Part shown: positions 56,431 to 64,000 of the stretch, piece after piece
Layout: every line of letters begins with the position of its first letter
Numbering within the stretch: position 1 is the first letter of the stretch
Source of the DNA: a virus
Direction: 5' to 3' (one strand)
IMG/VR virus record: IMGVR_UViG_3300031334_000002
Coordinates: 16,106 to 80,105 of that record
Length of the DNA: 64,000 nucleotides
Program-made: the position numbers and the translations under genes
Notes under the pieces: model-generated
Databases searched by the model: none
What the model was told of the DNA's origin: nothing
Seen by the model: only the letters and a program-made list of their open reading frames with translations

Positions 56431-58439
56431 TGGAAAAACGATTTTACAGGATATGCGAAACTTTAACCGATTACGGAAAATATGTCCCATATGATGAAGA
56501 TATATTCAAACACGTAAACCAAAGTAAACCATTCTATCAAAGTATTTACACCTATAACGAAGAACAAGTAAAAGCTGCCAAAGAAATGATTGAAGTTACC
56601 AAGAATAACAAAACAATAACAAGACCCAGAGGTATCGTTGGCGTAACTGATGTTCTATCTAAAAGACTAGTATGGGACTTCGACAGCGATGAAATAGAGA
56701 ATGCACAAAAAGATACACAACAATTAGTAGACAAACTTCAGGAGAACGGAATTTCTGAAGATTATATTGGCATTTACTTCTCAGGAAGGAAAGGATTCCA
56801 TGTAGAAATCGAGACTGACACTTTTTTAACGCCTCAACAGTTTAAAAGCATTACCTCCCATTTTGCTCAAGATCTCGAAACTTTTGACTCAGTAGTGGCT
56901 AATCCTGCAAGGATTTTCCGCATAGCTTACACAAAGCACAACTCTACTGAATTCTACAAAACTCGACTATCTCTTCAAGAGTTAAACGAGTCCTCAGTAC
57001 AGCAAGTACTGGAAATTGCCAAAGAAGCATACCAGCCAGAAGGGGTGGAGGAATTATCTTTAACTCCATCTCTTCTGGCATTTGGTAAAGAGGAAGAGAA
57101 ACCAAAGAAGCAAAAACCTAATTTGTTAGATAGGTTAAACAAGTATACTAACGGCATACATGAGGGAGATTTTAGTCTAGACCTAACAAAGAAGCCTCCT
57201 TATTTATCTAATTGGAAGTATGCAATATCACAGGGTTTATACCTTGCAGGTAGTAAACATCAAGCAAGGATGATATTGGCTGCAACCTACAAAGGACTGG
57301 GTAAGGAAAAACAAGAAGCATACTACCTACTAAAATCTGCAGCAGATATGCAAGCTATTAGGTTTAATGAAGAGAGAACGCCTAAAGAGATGATGTGGAG
57401 TGCTATTGAAGATGTCTACTGTGAGATGTGGAATGGAGGAACTTACTCAGAAGATAATTTTCCAAAAGAAATCACTAAATACTTAGAGGAATTAGAGATC
57501 CCTAGGTTCTCTGATGTAGAGATAGATGAAGACCTTATCGTTAACGTCTCCGAAGGATTTGATAACTTTTATGACTATGCAACTAAGATTGATGAAAACC
57601 GACTAAATTTTGGCATTCCATCCCTTGACAATATCTTAAAACCACAAAAAGGACATTTAATTGGATTGTTAGCTGGTCCGGGGGTGGGGAAAACTAGTCT
57701 TGCTCTAGAATTGCTTTCTAACACATCTAAAGACGGTTGTAAGAGTTTCTTTGGTTCTTATGATATGAACAGTAACATTTTGTTCCAAAAGCTCTTACAA
57801 AGGGAAACAACATTCACTGATGATGAAATTTATGACGTTTACCGAAGGGGCGATCAAGAACAGATTGATAAATTTAAACTTATTCTAGAAAAACATTACG
57901 AAAACGTAACTTTTTGTTTTAAAGTCGGTCAGAGCATTGGGGACTTAAAAAGATCTATCGCACAAAAGGAACAGACTTTAGGGGAAAAAATAGGACTAGT
58001 TGTTGTTGATTATATTGAGTTAATATTATCTGATAAATCCGACTCAACACAAGCCTCGGCTGAAGCTGCTCAAGGGTTGAGAGAAATAGCCAACTCAGGT
58101 AAGGTCGTAGTAGTGTTACTTCAACCTAATAAAATGAGCAGTAAACCTGACGAAGCTCCTAAAAGCTATAACGCAGCAAAAGGATCATCAGCTATTCCTC
58201 AAGCTGCAACATCTATGATGGGGTGCTTTAGACCTGGATATAATCCAGAAGATACCTCAATGGATAAATTCTTTGGCGTTGCTATATTAAAGAACAGAAT
58301 GGGACCGCTTGGCACTTGTTATTTTGATTGGGTTGGAGCTAGAGGTAAAATCACAGAATTAGAAGACATCCAAAAACAAGAACTATCTGAGTTTCTTGAA
58401 ATGAAGAAAGCAAATAACACAGAGGATCATGGACTATGA
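56430..58439 (+). CDS. Primase-helicase (AEP-type primase plus DnaB/RecA-like helicase)
   Basis: ATG 56430 is chosen (TAATG overlap, GAGGTAA site); an in-frame ATG 18 bases upstream is less well placed. The 669-residue product joins two enzymes. Residues about 75-190 have VWDFDSDE (Asp83, Asp85 metal pair) and YFSGRKGFHVEIE, marks of the archaeo-eukaryotic primase family. Residues about 395-640 have Walker A LAGPGVGKTSLAL (near 415-423) and Walker B LVVVDYIEL, as in DnaB-type replicative helicases. The linker carries no zinc finger. It would open DNA and lay primers for the family B polymerase. Confidence 0.85.
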   Translation: MEKRFYRICETLTDYGKYVPYDEDIFKHVNQSKPFYQSIYTYNEEQVKAAKEMIEVTKNNKTITRPRGIVGVTDVLSKRLVWDFDSDEIENAQKDTQQLVDKLQENGISEDYIGIYFSGRKGFHVEIETDTFLTPQQFKSITSHFAQDLETFDSVVANPARIFRIAYTKHNSTEFYKTRLSLQELNESSVQQVLEIAKEAYQPEGVEELSLTPSLLAFGKEEEKPKKQKPNLLDRLNKYTNGIHEGDFSLDLTKKPPYLSNWKYAISQGLYLAGSKHQARMILAATYKGLGKEKQEAYYLLKSAADMQAIRFNEERTPKEMMWSAIEDVYCEMWNGGTYSEDNFPKEITKYLEELEIPRFSDVEIDEDLIVNVSEGFDNFYDYATKIDENRLNFGIPSLDNILKPQKGHLIGLLAGPGVGKTSLALELLSNTSKDGCKSFFGSYDMNSNILFQKLLQRETTFTDDEIYDVYRRGDQEQIDKFKLILEKHYENVTFCFKVGQSIGDLKRSIAQKEQTLGEKIGLVVVDYIELILSDKSDSTQASAEAAQGLREIANSGKVVVVLLQPNKMSSKPDEAPKSYNAAKGSSAIPQAATSMMGCFRPGYNPEDTSMDKFFGVAILKNRMGPLGTCYFDWVGARGKITELEDIQKQELSEFLEMKKANNTEDHGL

Positions 58440-58630
58440 ATAACGTTGTAAATTTATTACACAAAGACGAAGAAGACTCGACAAATGAAACTCAACATGT
58501 TAATATTGATTTACTGGACAACGGATACGTTGTTCACGTAACTACTGAGGCTAATGAGAGCAAGTTGGTATTTTCTTACAATGAACGAGTAGAAATGATG
58601 AAATATCTTGAGGAGGTATTGGGCGTATGA
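58436..58630 (+). CDS. Small acidic protein (unknown)
   Basis: ATGA overlap with the helicase and with thyX. 64 residues, acidic, beta then helix (YVVHVTTEANESKLVFSYNE). No family is recognised. May be a helicase or ThyX accessory by context only. Confidence 0.42.
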   Translation: MNNVVNLLHKDEEDSTNETQHVNIDLLDNGYVVHVTTEANESKLVFSYNERVEMMKYLEEVLGV

Positions 58631-59259
58631 TTAAAGTGCAATATGTAGACCATATGGGAGATGACCTGCGAGTTGTAAACTCTGCAAGAATCTCTATGGG
58701 GAAATCAACAGACATTTTAGAGAAGAAAGATGAGAAACTTATAAAATACCTAGCAGATCATTCACATATGACACCTTTTGAACATAATATCCTCACAGTT
58801 ATCATTGAATGTCCTTTGGATATCAGAACTCAATTGATTCGACACAGAACATTCAGCTTCAATGAAGTGAGTAGGAGATATACGTCAGAGGATATCGAAT
58901 TGTTTACTGAATCTAAGTTCAGGAAGCAACATAAATCTTCCAAGCAATGTTCAGATGGAGAACTTTCAGATGAAGACCAATTGAAAGCTCAGGTTATTGA
59001 ACAAGATATACATAGAAAATGTATGGACGCTTTTCAGGCTCTCCTTGATATCGGAGTATCCAGAGAGCAGGCTAGGAGAAAGTTGCCTATTGGGATGATG
59101 ACTAAATTCTACATGACGGGGAACCTGAGAAACTGGTCACACTTTTTAAAACTAAGATTGGATAGTCATGCCCAAGAGGAAGCTCAAATTGTGGCTAGAC
59201 AAGTTAGGGATATCCTAGTTGACAAGTTCCCTTTTTCTGGTAAGTTGTTACTAAAGTGA
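58627..59259 (+). CDS. thyX: Flavin-dependent thymidylate synthase ThyX
   Basis: This 210-residue protein carries the ThyX motif RHRTFSFNEVSRRY at 72-85 (RHRxxSxNxxSxR), and HSHMTPFEHN (46-54). The C-terminal RRKLPIGMMTKFYMTGNLRN and WSHFLKLRLDSHAQEE complete the FAD/dUMP sites. It methylates dUMP using FAD and methylene-tetrahydrofolate. With a likely dUTPase near the window end it would raise dTTP for this AT-rich genome. Confidence 0.94.
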   Translation: MIKVQYVDHMGDDLRVVNSARISMGKSTDILEKKDEKLIKYLADHSHMTPFEHNILTVIIECPLDIRTQLIRHRTFSFNEVSRRYTSEDIELFTESKFRKQHKSSKQCSDGELSDEDQLKAQVIEQDIHRKCMDAFQALLDIGVSREQARRKLPIGMMTKFYMTGNLRNWSHFLKLRLDSHAQEEAQIVARQVRDILVDKFPFSGKLLLK

Positions 59260-59384
59260 TTGACAATATCATAACTTCTGTTAAAATATTATTATGTTCG
59301 ATAGTTGGTCACAATTGGGAACATTTTAAGAATAGTGCAGTCTGTTCCAGATGTGGACTAATTTTAACTAAGGTTAAAAAATGA
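59256..59384 (+). CDS. Small zinc-finger peptide, GHNW...CSRCG type
   Basis: GTG in a GTGA overlap with thyX and ATGA with the next gene; 42 residues. The part CSIVGHNWEHFKNSAVCSRC, then GLILTKVKK, holds a His and two to four Cys for zinc. It is similar to the peptide at 32408-32530. Both overlaps support translation. Confidence 0.5.
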   Translation: MIDNIITSVKILLCSIVGHNWEHFKNSAVCSRCGLILTKVKK

Positions 59385-59710
59385 AACTAACAGAAATTGA
59401 ATACTATAGACTAACAGTAGTCCTTCTTGAAAAAAAGCTAACTTACAATGATATGTTAACGTGGCTAGAAACCAAAGACCTAAAACTTAACGGTATACCT
59501 AGGGCTTTAATTGGAATAGGAGAAGGTGAAAGGGTCATAGAAAGGATTCGAGAAATGACAAACACTTGTTACGCATGTAAAATTAATTGCGGAAACGATA
59601 ACTGTTTTACCAATCGAGATAACCCTAAATATTACATATTCGATAATGACAGAGAGGACATTCAATTACTAGAAAAACTACGAAAACAAAAGAAAGCTGG
59701 AAATGAGTAA
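59381..59710 (+). CDS. Unknown 109-aa protein with Cys-rich middle
   Basis: Helical start (IEYYRLTVVLLEKKLTYNDM), then NTCYACKINCGNDNCFTNRD with five Cys, and a charged end. The Cys set (C-x2-C-x3-C-x4-C) may bind zinc. No family is recognised. Coupled to the genes on both sides. Confidence 0.48.
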   Translation: MKLTEIEYYRLTVVLLEKKLTYNDMLTWLETKDLKLNGIPRALIGIGEGERVIERIREMTNTCYACKINCGNDNCFTNRDNPKYYIFDNDREDIQLLEKLRKQKKAGNE

Positions 59711-59840
59711 ACTCGAAAAGTGTATCATAAAAAACGATCGGATACGTAAGATACAAAGTCTAGTTGACTGGACTATGTGTATTATATTTATAACAAGTAC
59801 TATTTCATTATGGGTACTTATCATATCAACGGTTCTATGA
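59703..59840 (+). CDS. 45-residue tail-anchored membrane peptide
   Basis: The start lies inside the preceding stop region and the stop overlaps the next ATG (ATGA). The N-terminus is basic, then a membrane span (MCIIFITSTISLWVLIISTV) runs to the end. It could be a small partner of the SemiSWEET-like protein it is coupled to. Confidence 0.42.
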   Translation: MSKLEKCIIKNDRIRKIQSLVDWTMCIIFITSTISLWVLIISTVL

Positions 59841-60139
59841 CCTCCGTATTAGGAGCTGTAGGCTCTCTTCTCCTTGCCCTATGCGCCCTACCAGAAGTAA
59901 TTTCAAGTATCCGTAAGGGCTATTGTGGAGCCTCTAATGGGTTGTTATTTACATGGCTGCTAGGGGAATGTCTAACCTTAGCGTACGTATACTTAACCTC
60001 AAAAGATATTTTCCTCTTGCTAAACTATGGAACTAATGTTATCTTAATCTTGGTGCTAGTTTTTTACAAAACTAAGCCGGTGAAGTTTCAACCTAACAAA
60101 ACGATTAGTAATTTCCTAGCTCTAAAGGAGCGTAAATGA
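59837..60139 (+). CDS. SemiSWEET/PQ-loop-like small membrane transporter
   Basis: ATG 59837 (ATGA overlap) gives 100 residues; an upstream in-frame GTG is less likely. Three membrane segments are visible: TSVLGAVGSLLLALCALPEV, GLLFTWLLGECLTLAYVYL, and YGTNVILILVLVFYK. The first carries LPEV in the place of the PQ motif, with SIRKGYCGASNGL after it, as in SemiSWEET half-transporters (about 90 residues, which dimerise). It may move a sugar or a small solute across the inner membrane. A phage copy is unusual. Confidence 0.62.
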   Translation: MTSVLGAVGSLLLALCALPEVISSIRKGYCGASNGLLFTWLLGECLTLAYVYLTSKDIFLLLNYGTNVILILVLVFYKTKPVKFQPNKTISNFLALKERK

Positions 60140-60522
60140 CAATAGATTGTCCCGTATGTGATCATAACTTTGAACCTGAAACTGACGCAGAAGGGAAATG
60201 TTACTGTCCTAGCTGTGGGACTGGTATGATGTTACTCAATTCTTCTACTGGAGGTTTTGATTATACTAATGATTTTTCTGACTGTTACCTTGAATCGGCT
60301 ATCATAGAGAATGAAGTCAAGAACATAGATGATACTCACTTAGAGGATGAAATAGCTCAAGAGATGGCAATAGGAACTTACATGAAAGGTACTGAGTGTA
60401 TATTTCAAGAAATGTCTAGTGTGGGTTATATGGCATATGATACCAGAAAGAAAGCTGAAGGTGTGTATATATTAATGCATAGTAGATTATGGTTTAAGGG
60501 GTTTAAAAATGAACATCATTGA
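60136..60522 (+). CDS. Zinc-ribbon protein
   Basis: ATGA overlap; 128 residues. N-terminal DCPVCDHNFEPETDAEGKCY, then CPSCGTGM, is a clear C2-C2 zinc ribbon. The rest is acidic and helical (DDTHLEDEIAQEMAIGTYMK). Unknown function; a transcription or protein adaptor is possible. Confidence 0.55.
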   Translation: MTIDCPVCDHNFEPETDAEGKCYCPSCGTGMMLLNSSTGGFDYTNDFSDCYLESAIIENEVKNIDDTHLEDEIAQEMAIGTYMKGTECIFQEMSSVGYMAYDTRKKAEGVYILMHSRLWFKGFKNEHH

Positions 60523-60914
60523 AACTGACGAATTTGAGGAGTACTGAAAAGACTTTAACCAAGAATCACATACTGGTTTACCTATTTTTACTGAAGGCGA
60601 CAAGGTTCTTGCTAAAGAAATCTGGGATCACCAAGAAAGTAAAACTTGGAAAGAAGTGACAGAACTAGGTAGTTGTTATGTCGAGATGGAAAAAGAACAA
60701 CAAAAGAAAATCGACGAGCTAGAAAAAGAGATTTATTGGTTTAATCAGATATTATCAGGTCACATTAAAAGATGTTGTTGAAAAGCTCACTCAAGTCACC
60801 AAAGAGAATGTTGCACGGAAGACTTGTCTGGAATTCTACATAAACGAAAATACAGATATCATCGCAGTAAAAGCTATACAATGTGAAGAGAAAATAAAAA
60901 AGGACAAAAAATGA
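60509..60914 (+). pseudogene. Interrupted gene (internal TGA plus frame change)
   Basis: ATG 60509 overlaps the zinc-ribbon gene and opens 12 codons, then TGA (60545-60547) interrupts a frame that otherwise continues for about 80 codons with protein-like text (HTGLPIFTEGDKVLAKEIWD). That frame closes near 60780. A second frame (DVVEKLTQVTKENVARKTCL and on) takes over and ends in an ATGA overlap with the next gene at 60914. The expected whole product is about 134 residues. Two lesions suggest decay; assembly errors are the alternative. Confidence 0.5.
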
Positions 60915-61339
60915 GAATTATTAGGATAGGTATATTATTAAGTATAGCTATATTTGCTATCCATTTTAATAGTTGTGGGACTCCCGTAAACAAAAACGTA
61001 AAAGACAAAGTTAAATCATTTGAAGAATTAACTGGGAGAAAGATCACTAGTCGCATACGTTTCGCTAACCTAAAAGGTAGAACTGTTGGATTATGTATCT
61101 ACGGTCTAAATCACGTATACCTTGATAAGGTATATTACGACTCGGCAAGTGATATACAAAGAACTGCTCTTATTTACCACGAATTGGGACATTGTGAATG
61201 CTTATCAGGTCATGTAGACCCTAAAGAATTTTCTTTTTGTCCTGATAGCATTATGAATGCCACTACCACAACAGACTGGTGTAACCGAATTAAGTGGAAT
61301 CAATACAAAACAGACCTAAGGAAAAGATGTCAGAAATAA
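60911..61339 (+). CDS. Lipoprotein with HExxH metalloprotease motif
   Basis: This 142-residue protein has a signal with lipobox FNSC (Cys about residue 22) and the zinc-protease motif HELGHCECLSGH near residues 96-107, matching HExxHxxxxxH (the metzincin-type third His). ASDIQRTALIYHELGHC precedes it, and CPDSIMNATTTTDW follows, containing SIMN in the place of the metzincin Met-turn. Likely an anchored periplasmic or outer-membrane protease, which could cut envelope proteins. Overlaps the polymerase start by 13 bases. Confidence 0.68.
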   Translation: MRIIRIGILLSIAIFAIHFNSCGTPVNKNVKDKVKSFEELTGRKITSRIRFANLKGRTVGLCIYGLNHVYLDKVYYDSASDIQRTALIYHELGHCECLSGHVDPKEFSFCPDSIMNATTTTDWCNRIKWNQYKTDLRKRCQK

Positions 61340-63780
61340 TATTTGGCAAAGATAAAACAAAAGGCATAGTTGCAGCCGAAGTTGTTGAAGATTATGTCGT
61401 TTGTTTAACTAACGAAGAGGATCAAATTTACTTTCCATTAATCTATTGGGTTCTTACTAGGTTTCCTACAAAAAACTCCCAGCCTTTAACAGGTAAGAAT
61501 CATTACCGACATATCGTCACATTCGATAATAGGAAAGAATGGCAACTCTTTCTCAAAAAAGCAAGATCTAAACGTGTTGACTTCTACACTATATATAATG
61601 AAATTGAATCCGCAATGCTCTATTATGGGTTCACCTTTTTCAAGGATATTAAAATTGAAGAGGTTTCTGTTCTTTCTTTTGATATTGAGGCTAATGGTCT
61701 TGTTCGAGATCATACCTCTGAAACTTTCGTTATAACTAATACCTACAGAAATAGAAAGGGTGAAACATCCAAGAAACAATTTATACTTGATGATCGTGGT
61801 CAGGAATTAATGATTGCTGAATGGTGTGATTGGGTTAGAGAAGTAGACCCTGACTTTATCACAGGTCATAACATAAACGGATACGATTTACCCTACTTAG
61901 AGCACTGTTCAGGAAATGGTCTTAAATTAGGTAGGGATGATAGTTACATTTCATTCCGTGACAGAAGCTCTAATTACCGAGTAGACGGCTCTCAAACTTG
62001 GGAGTATAATAAGATAACATGCTATGGTCGTGGAGTGATTGACGGTATGTTTCTAGCTGTTAAACACGACATTGGTAGGAACTATCCAAGCTGGGGTTTG
62101 AAAACTATTGCTGAGTATGAAGGTTTTGTTAGTGAAGATCGTCAGTTTTACGATGCAAGTCTTATTGGTAAAAACTGGCACATACCTGAAGAAAGAGAAA
62201 AGATTATTAATTACTGTGAAGACGATTCTGATGATTCATTGAAAGTCTTCGACCTGATGGCTCCATCGTTCTTCTATATGTGTCAATCCATACCTAAACC
62301 GTTCCAACTAGTAACTGAATCTGCATCTGGTAGTTGGTTAAATGCTATACTAGTTAGGTCTTATCTACAAAAAGGACATTCAATACCTAAGGCTAGCGAA
62401 AAGGAATACGTTGGTGGGGGTATGAGTTGGGGAAATCCCGGTTTATACACTAACGTATCTAAATGGGATGCTGCTTCATTCTACCCTAGCACAATTCTTG
62501 CTTTTAATCTCTATGATAGAAAGAAAGATCCTGACGGACATTATTATGAAATGATCGAATACTTTACCAATAAAAGATTTGAACAGAAAGCAAAATATAA
62601 AGAAACAGGTGATAAATATTACGATGATATGCAAGCCTCAAGCAAAGTTTTTATAAATTCCGGTTATGGGCTGATGGGAACTAGCGGTCTGAATTTTAAT
62701 AATTTTAGCATAGCTCAAGAGATTACTAAGTGTTGTCGGAAAGGTTTACAAAAATGTATAGTCTGGGCAACAGGGAAAAATGTTAACGAATGGTGGGGTG
62801 TAGATGAAAAACTATACAAAATCATAGAATTTCCTAAAGCTGACATGTGGAAAATGACTAAAAAATATGAAGAATTCATTGAAGTGATCGAGGACGGAGA
62901 AATAATTAAAGCATGGGTTCCTAAAGGAAAAACAGGAAAAGATTGGAAAGTTTGTTATAAACACAGTAAAGCTGCCAAGCAAGATTATCCCAACTTTGAT
63001 CACATTGACACAATGGCTAAAGTTAAATTCGATGAGATGAACAGACACGATTGGGTCTTAGTAAATATTGATACTGACGCTCTTGCCTTCGCTAAAAAAG
63101 ACGGATCTGAGTTTACAAAAGAACAGAATAAATACATTGAAGAATGTATAAATAATATAATGTATTCAAGATGGGAAGCTGATGGCGAGTTTGATAAGTT
63201 CTTGGTAGTTAAGGCTAAGAATTATGTAATGCAAGAGAAAGGAGAAACTAAATATAAATACAAAGGAAGCAGTTTAACGGACCAAAAGAAAGAACCAGCT
63301 CTCATAGAACTACTTCAGGTCATGATAGATAAGATAATGCACAGTAGACCAGACGAGTTGTCAGAAGTATATAACGACTATATTCGAGAAGTTAAAGAAA
63401 TTAAAGACATATTTCGATGGTCGGTTAAGAAAAGCGTAACTTCTTCAGTTCTTAACCCTGAACGAGCCAACGAACAAAAGGTTTTAGACGCTCTCACTGG
63501 ACTAGAAGTTCAAGAAGGAGATAAATATTACATGTTTTCTGATATCGATGGTCAGATTCAGCAAGTTCAAAAAGGAGAGCTTGTGTTTCTGAAAAGCGGA
63601 AAACCTAAAATGATCGATAATCGAATACTCCGACTTGCTGAAAATTATGCAGGTTCTTATGATTTACTTCACTACCTAGAAAGAGTCTATAAGACTGTAG
63701 ATATTTTAAATACAGTTGTTGACATGGATCTTTTTACGAAGTATAGTAAAAGCAAGTTAAAACTATTGGAGGAATTATGA
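61327..63780 (+). CDS. Family B DNA polymerase
   Basis: ATG 61327 is used (AAGGAAAAG before it); 817 residues. Exonuclease motifs: SFDIEANG (Asp119, Glu121), GHNINGYDLPYL, and YCEDDSDDS. Polymerase motif A: KWDAASFYPS (Asp near 380). Motif B: KVFINSGYGLMG. Motif C: NIDTDALAF (Asp582, Asp584), where the usual DTDS is DTDA. Proofreading residues look intact. No TPR1/TPR2 protein-priming inserts are evident, so this is an RNA-primed B polymerase served by the primase-helicase. Confidence 0.92.
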   Translation: MSEIIFGKDKTKGIVAAEVVEDYVVCLTNEEDQIYFPLIYWVLTRFPTKNSQPLTGKNHYRHIVTFDNRKEWQLFLKKARSKRVDFYTIYNEIESAMLYYGFTFFKDIKIEEVSVLSFDIEANGLVRDHTSETFVITNTYRNRKGETSKKQFILDDRGQELMIAEWCDWVREVDPDFITGHNINGYDLPYLEHCSGNGLKLGRDDSYISFRDRSSNYRVDGSQTWEYNKITCYGRGVIDGMFLAVKHDIGRNYPSWGLKTIAEYEGFVSEDRQFYDASLIGKNWHIPEEREKIINYCEDDSDDSLKVFDLMAPSFFYMCQSIPKPFQLVTESASGSWLNAILVRSYLQKGHSIPKASEKEYVGGGMSWGNPGLYTNVSKWDAASFYPSTILAFNLYDRKKDPDGHYYEMIEYFTNKRFEQKAKYKETGDKYYDDMQASSKVFINSGYGLMGTSGLNFNNFSIAQEITKCCRKGLQKCIVWATGKNVNEWWGVDEKLYKIIEFPKADMWKMTKKYEEFIEVIEDGEIIKAWVPKGKTGKDWKVCYKHSKAAKQDYPNFDHIDTMAKVKFDEMNRHDWVLVNIDTDALAFAKKDGSEFTKEQNKYIEECINNIMYSRWEADGEFDKFLVVKAKNYVMQEKGETKYKYKGSSLTDQKKEPALIELLQVMIDKIMHSRPDELSEVYNDYIREVKEIKDIFRWSVKKSVTSSVLNPERANEQKVLDALTGLEVQEGDKYYMFSDIDGQIQQVQKGELVFLKSGKPKMIDNRILRLAENYAGSYDLLHYLERVYKTVDILNTVVDMDLFTKYSKSKLKLLEEL

Positions 63781-63964
63781 CAAAGGAAAATACTAAATTA
63801 GAAAAGATAACAAAATATCTGTTAGAGGAAATAAAAATTCAGAAGATTATTATCTCTTAGAAAAAGGATCTGAAATAGCGAAATTAGCAAAGGGGGATTT
63901 GGACATGTGTGAAATAAAAGACATCCTAAAAGAAGTTTACAACAAGGGTAAAAATGAAAACTAA
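63777..63964 (+). pseudogene. Apparently frameshifted small gene between polymerase and dUTPase
   Basis: ATG 63777 in an ATGA overlap with the polymerase opens 27 codons to TAG 63860. From around the AAATAAAAATT run another frame reads NSEDYYLLEKGSEIAKLAKG and on to TAA 63964, in an overlap with the next start. One indel in the A-run would give about 62 residues. A sequencing error is as likely as decay. Confidence 0.45.
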
Positions 63965-64000
63965 ATTTAAGAAACTATCACCAGATGCAACAATCCCACA
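63954..64000 (+). CDS. dut: dUTPase start (partial, window end)
   Basis: Only 15 residues are visible: MKTKFKKLSPDATIP. The KFKKLxPDAxxP pattern is the usual N-terminus of trimeric dUTPases. A dUTPase fits with ThyX and the polymerase nearby. The call depends on this short match. Confidence 0.55.
   Translation, partial: MKTKFKKLSPDATIP

Noticed and set aside
59260-59287. TTGACA-16-TAAAAT, a possible promoter after thyX
   Set aside because: It lies inside the small zinc-peptide gene that is coupled to both neighbours, and the -10 is weak; I prefer the coding explanation.
60509-60560. Alternative genetic code with TGA read as Trp
   Set aside because: All long genes use TGG for Trp and many end in TGA with clean ATGA overlaps, so TGA is a normal stop.
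1-64000. Temperate phage or prophage
   Set aside because: I found no integrase, excisionase, repressor pair or attachment-site-like repeat in the window; the genes seen are those of a lytic phage. The rest of the genome is not visible.

Overview
The window is part of the genome of an AT-rich, lytic-looking tailed phage, most likely a short-tailed (podovirus-type) phage of a Gram-negative host. The virion genes follow a T7-like order: terminase, portal, scaffold, capsid, fibres, tail adaptor, tail nozzle, internal virion proteins, and a transglycosylase-type protein running off the left edge. The host guess rests on several lipoprotein signal peptides, sigma70-type promoters, sigma54-like sites and a PhaR-type domain. 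I see no integrase, excisionase, repressor or other lysogeny gene in the window.

Layout. From 1 to about 31,940 nearly everything is on the minus strand: packaging (terminase 29109-30590, small-subunit candidate 30626-30973), head (portal 27021-29087, scaffold 25686-26690, capsid 24298-25545), a long block of fibre and decoration proteins (11704-24198, including a thioredoxin-like protein and a fibre-assembly chaperone candidate), the tail adaptor and nozzle (6194-10956), and the ejection or internal virion proteins (1-5738). Six copies of TAACAACTAGNWWYAGR precede minus-strand transcription units. They align with T7-type single-subunit RNA polymerase promoters, although no such polymerase gene lies in the window. 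Two intrinsic terminators, one directly after the capsid gene, complete a T7-like late transcription plan.

From about 32,200 to 64,000 everything is on the plus strand. 32-45 kb is a region of small early-type genes, many with their own sigma70-like promoter carrying a shared ACAC-N3-GTGT-like element. It also contains a roughly 600-base intergenic region with three nested palindromes (34249-34397) whose half-sites match the sigma54 -24/-12 consensus. Then come an rIIA/rIIB-like pair (41752-44482), a PhaR-type DNA-binding domain, repeat proteins and an NAD/ADP-ribose island (47185-50825). The island has a PRPP-synthetase-like kinase, a nicotinamide phosphoribosyltransferase-like enzyme split by an intein at its catalytic Asp, and a macro-domain protein. 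The rest is a DNA metabolism module: PD-(D/E)XK nuclease, ERF annealing protein, tRNA-His, primase-helicase, ThyX, family B DNA polymerase and the start of a probable dUTPase.

How it fits together. Host RNA polymerase probably reads the plus-strand genes early. A phage RNA polymerase probably reads the minus-strand virion genes late. The replication module makes and recombines DNA and adjusts the thymidylate and dUTP pools. The NAD island is best explained as NAD+ salvage or repair during infection, possibly a NARP1-like counter-defence with a macro-domain accessory. All names are inferred from motifs read by eye; no database search was run.
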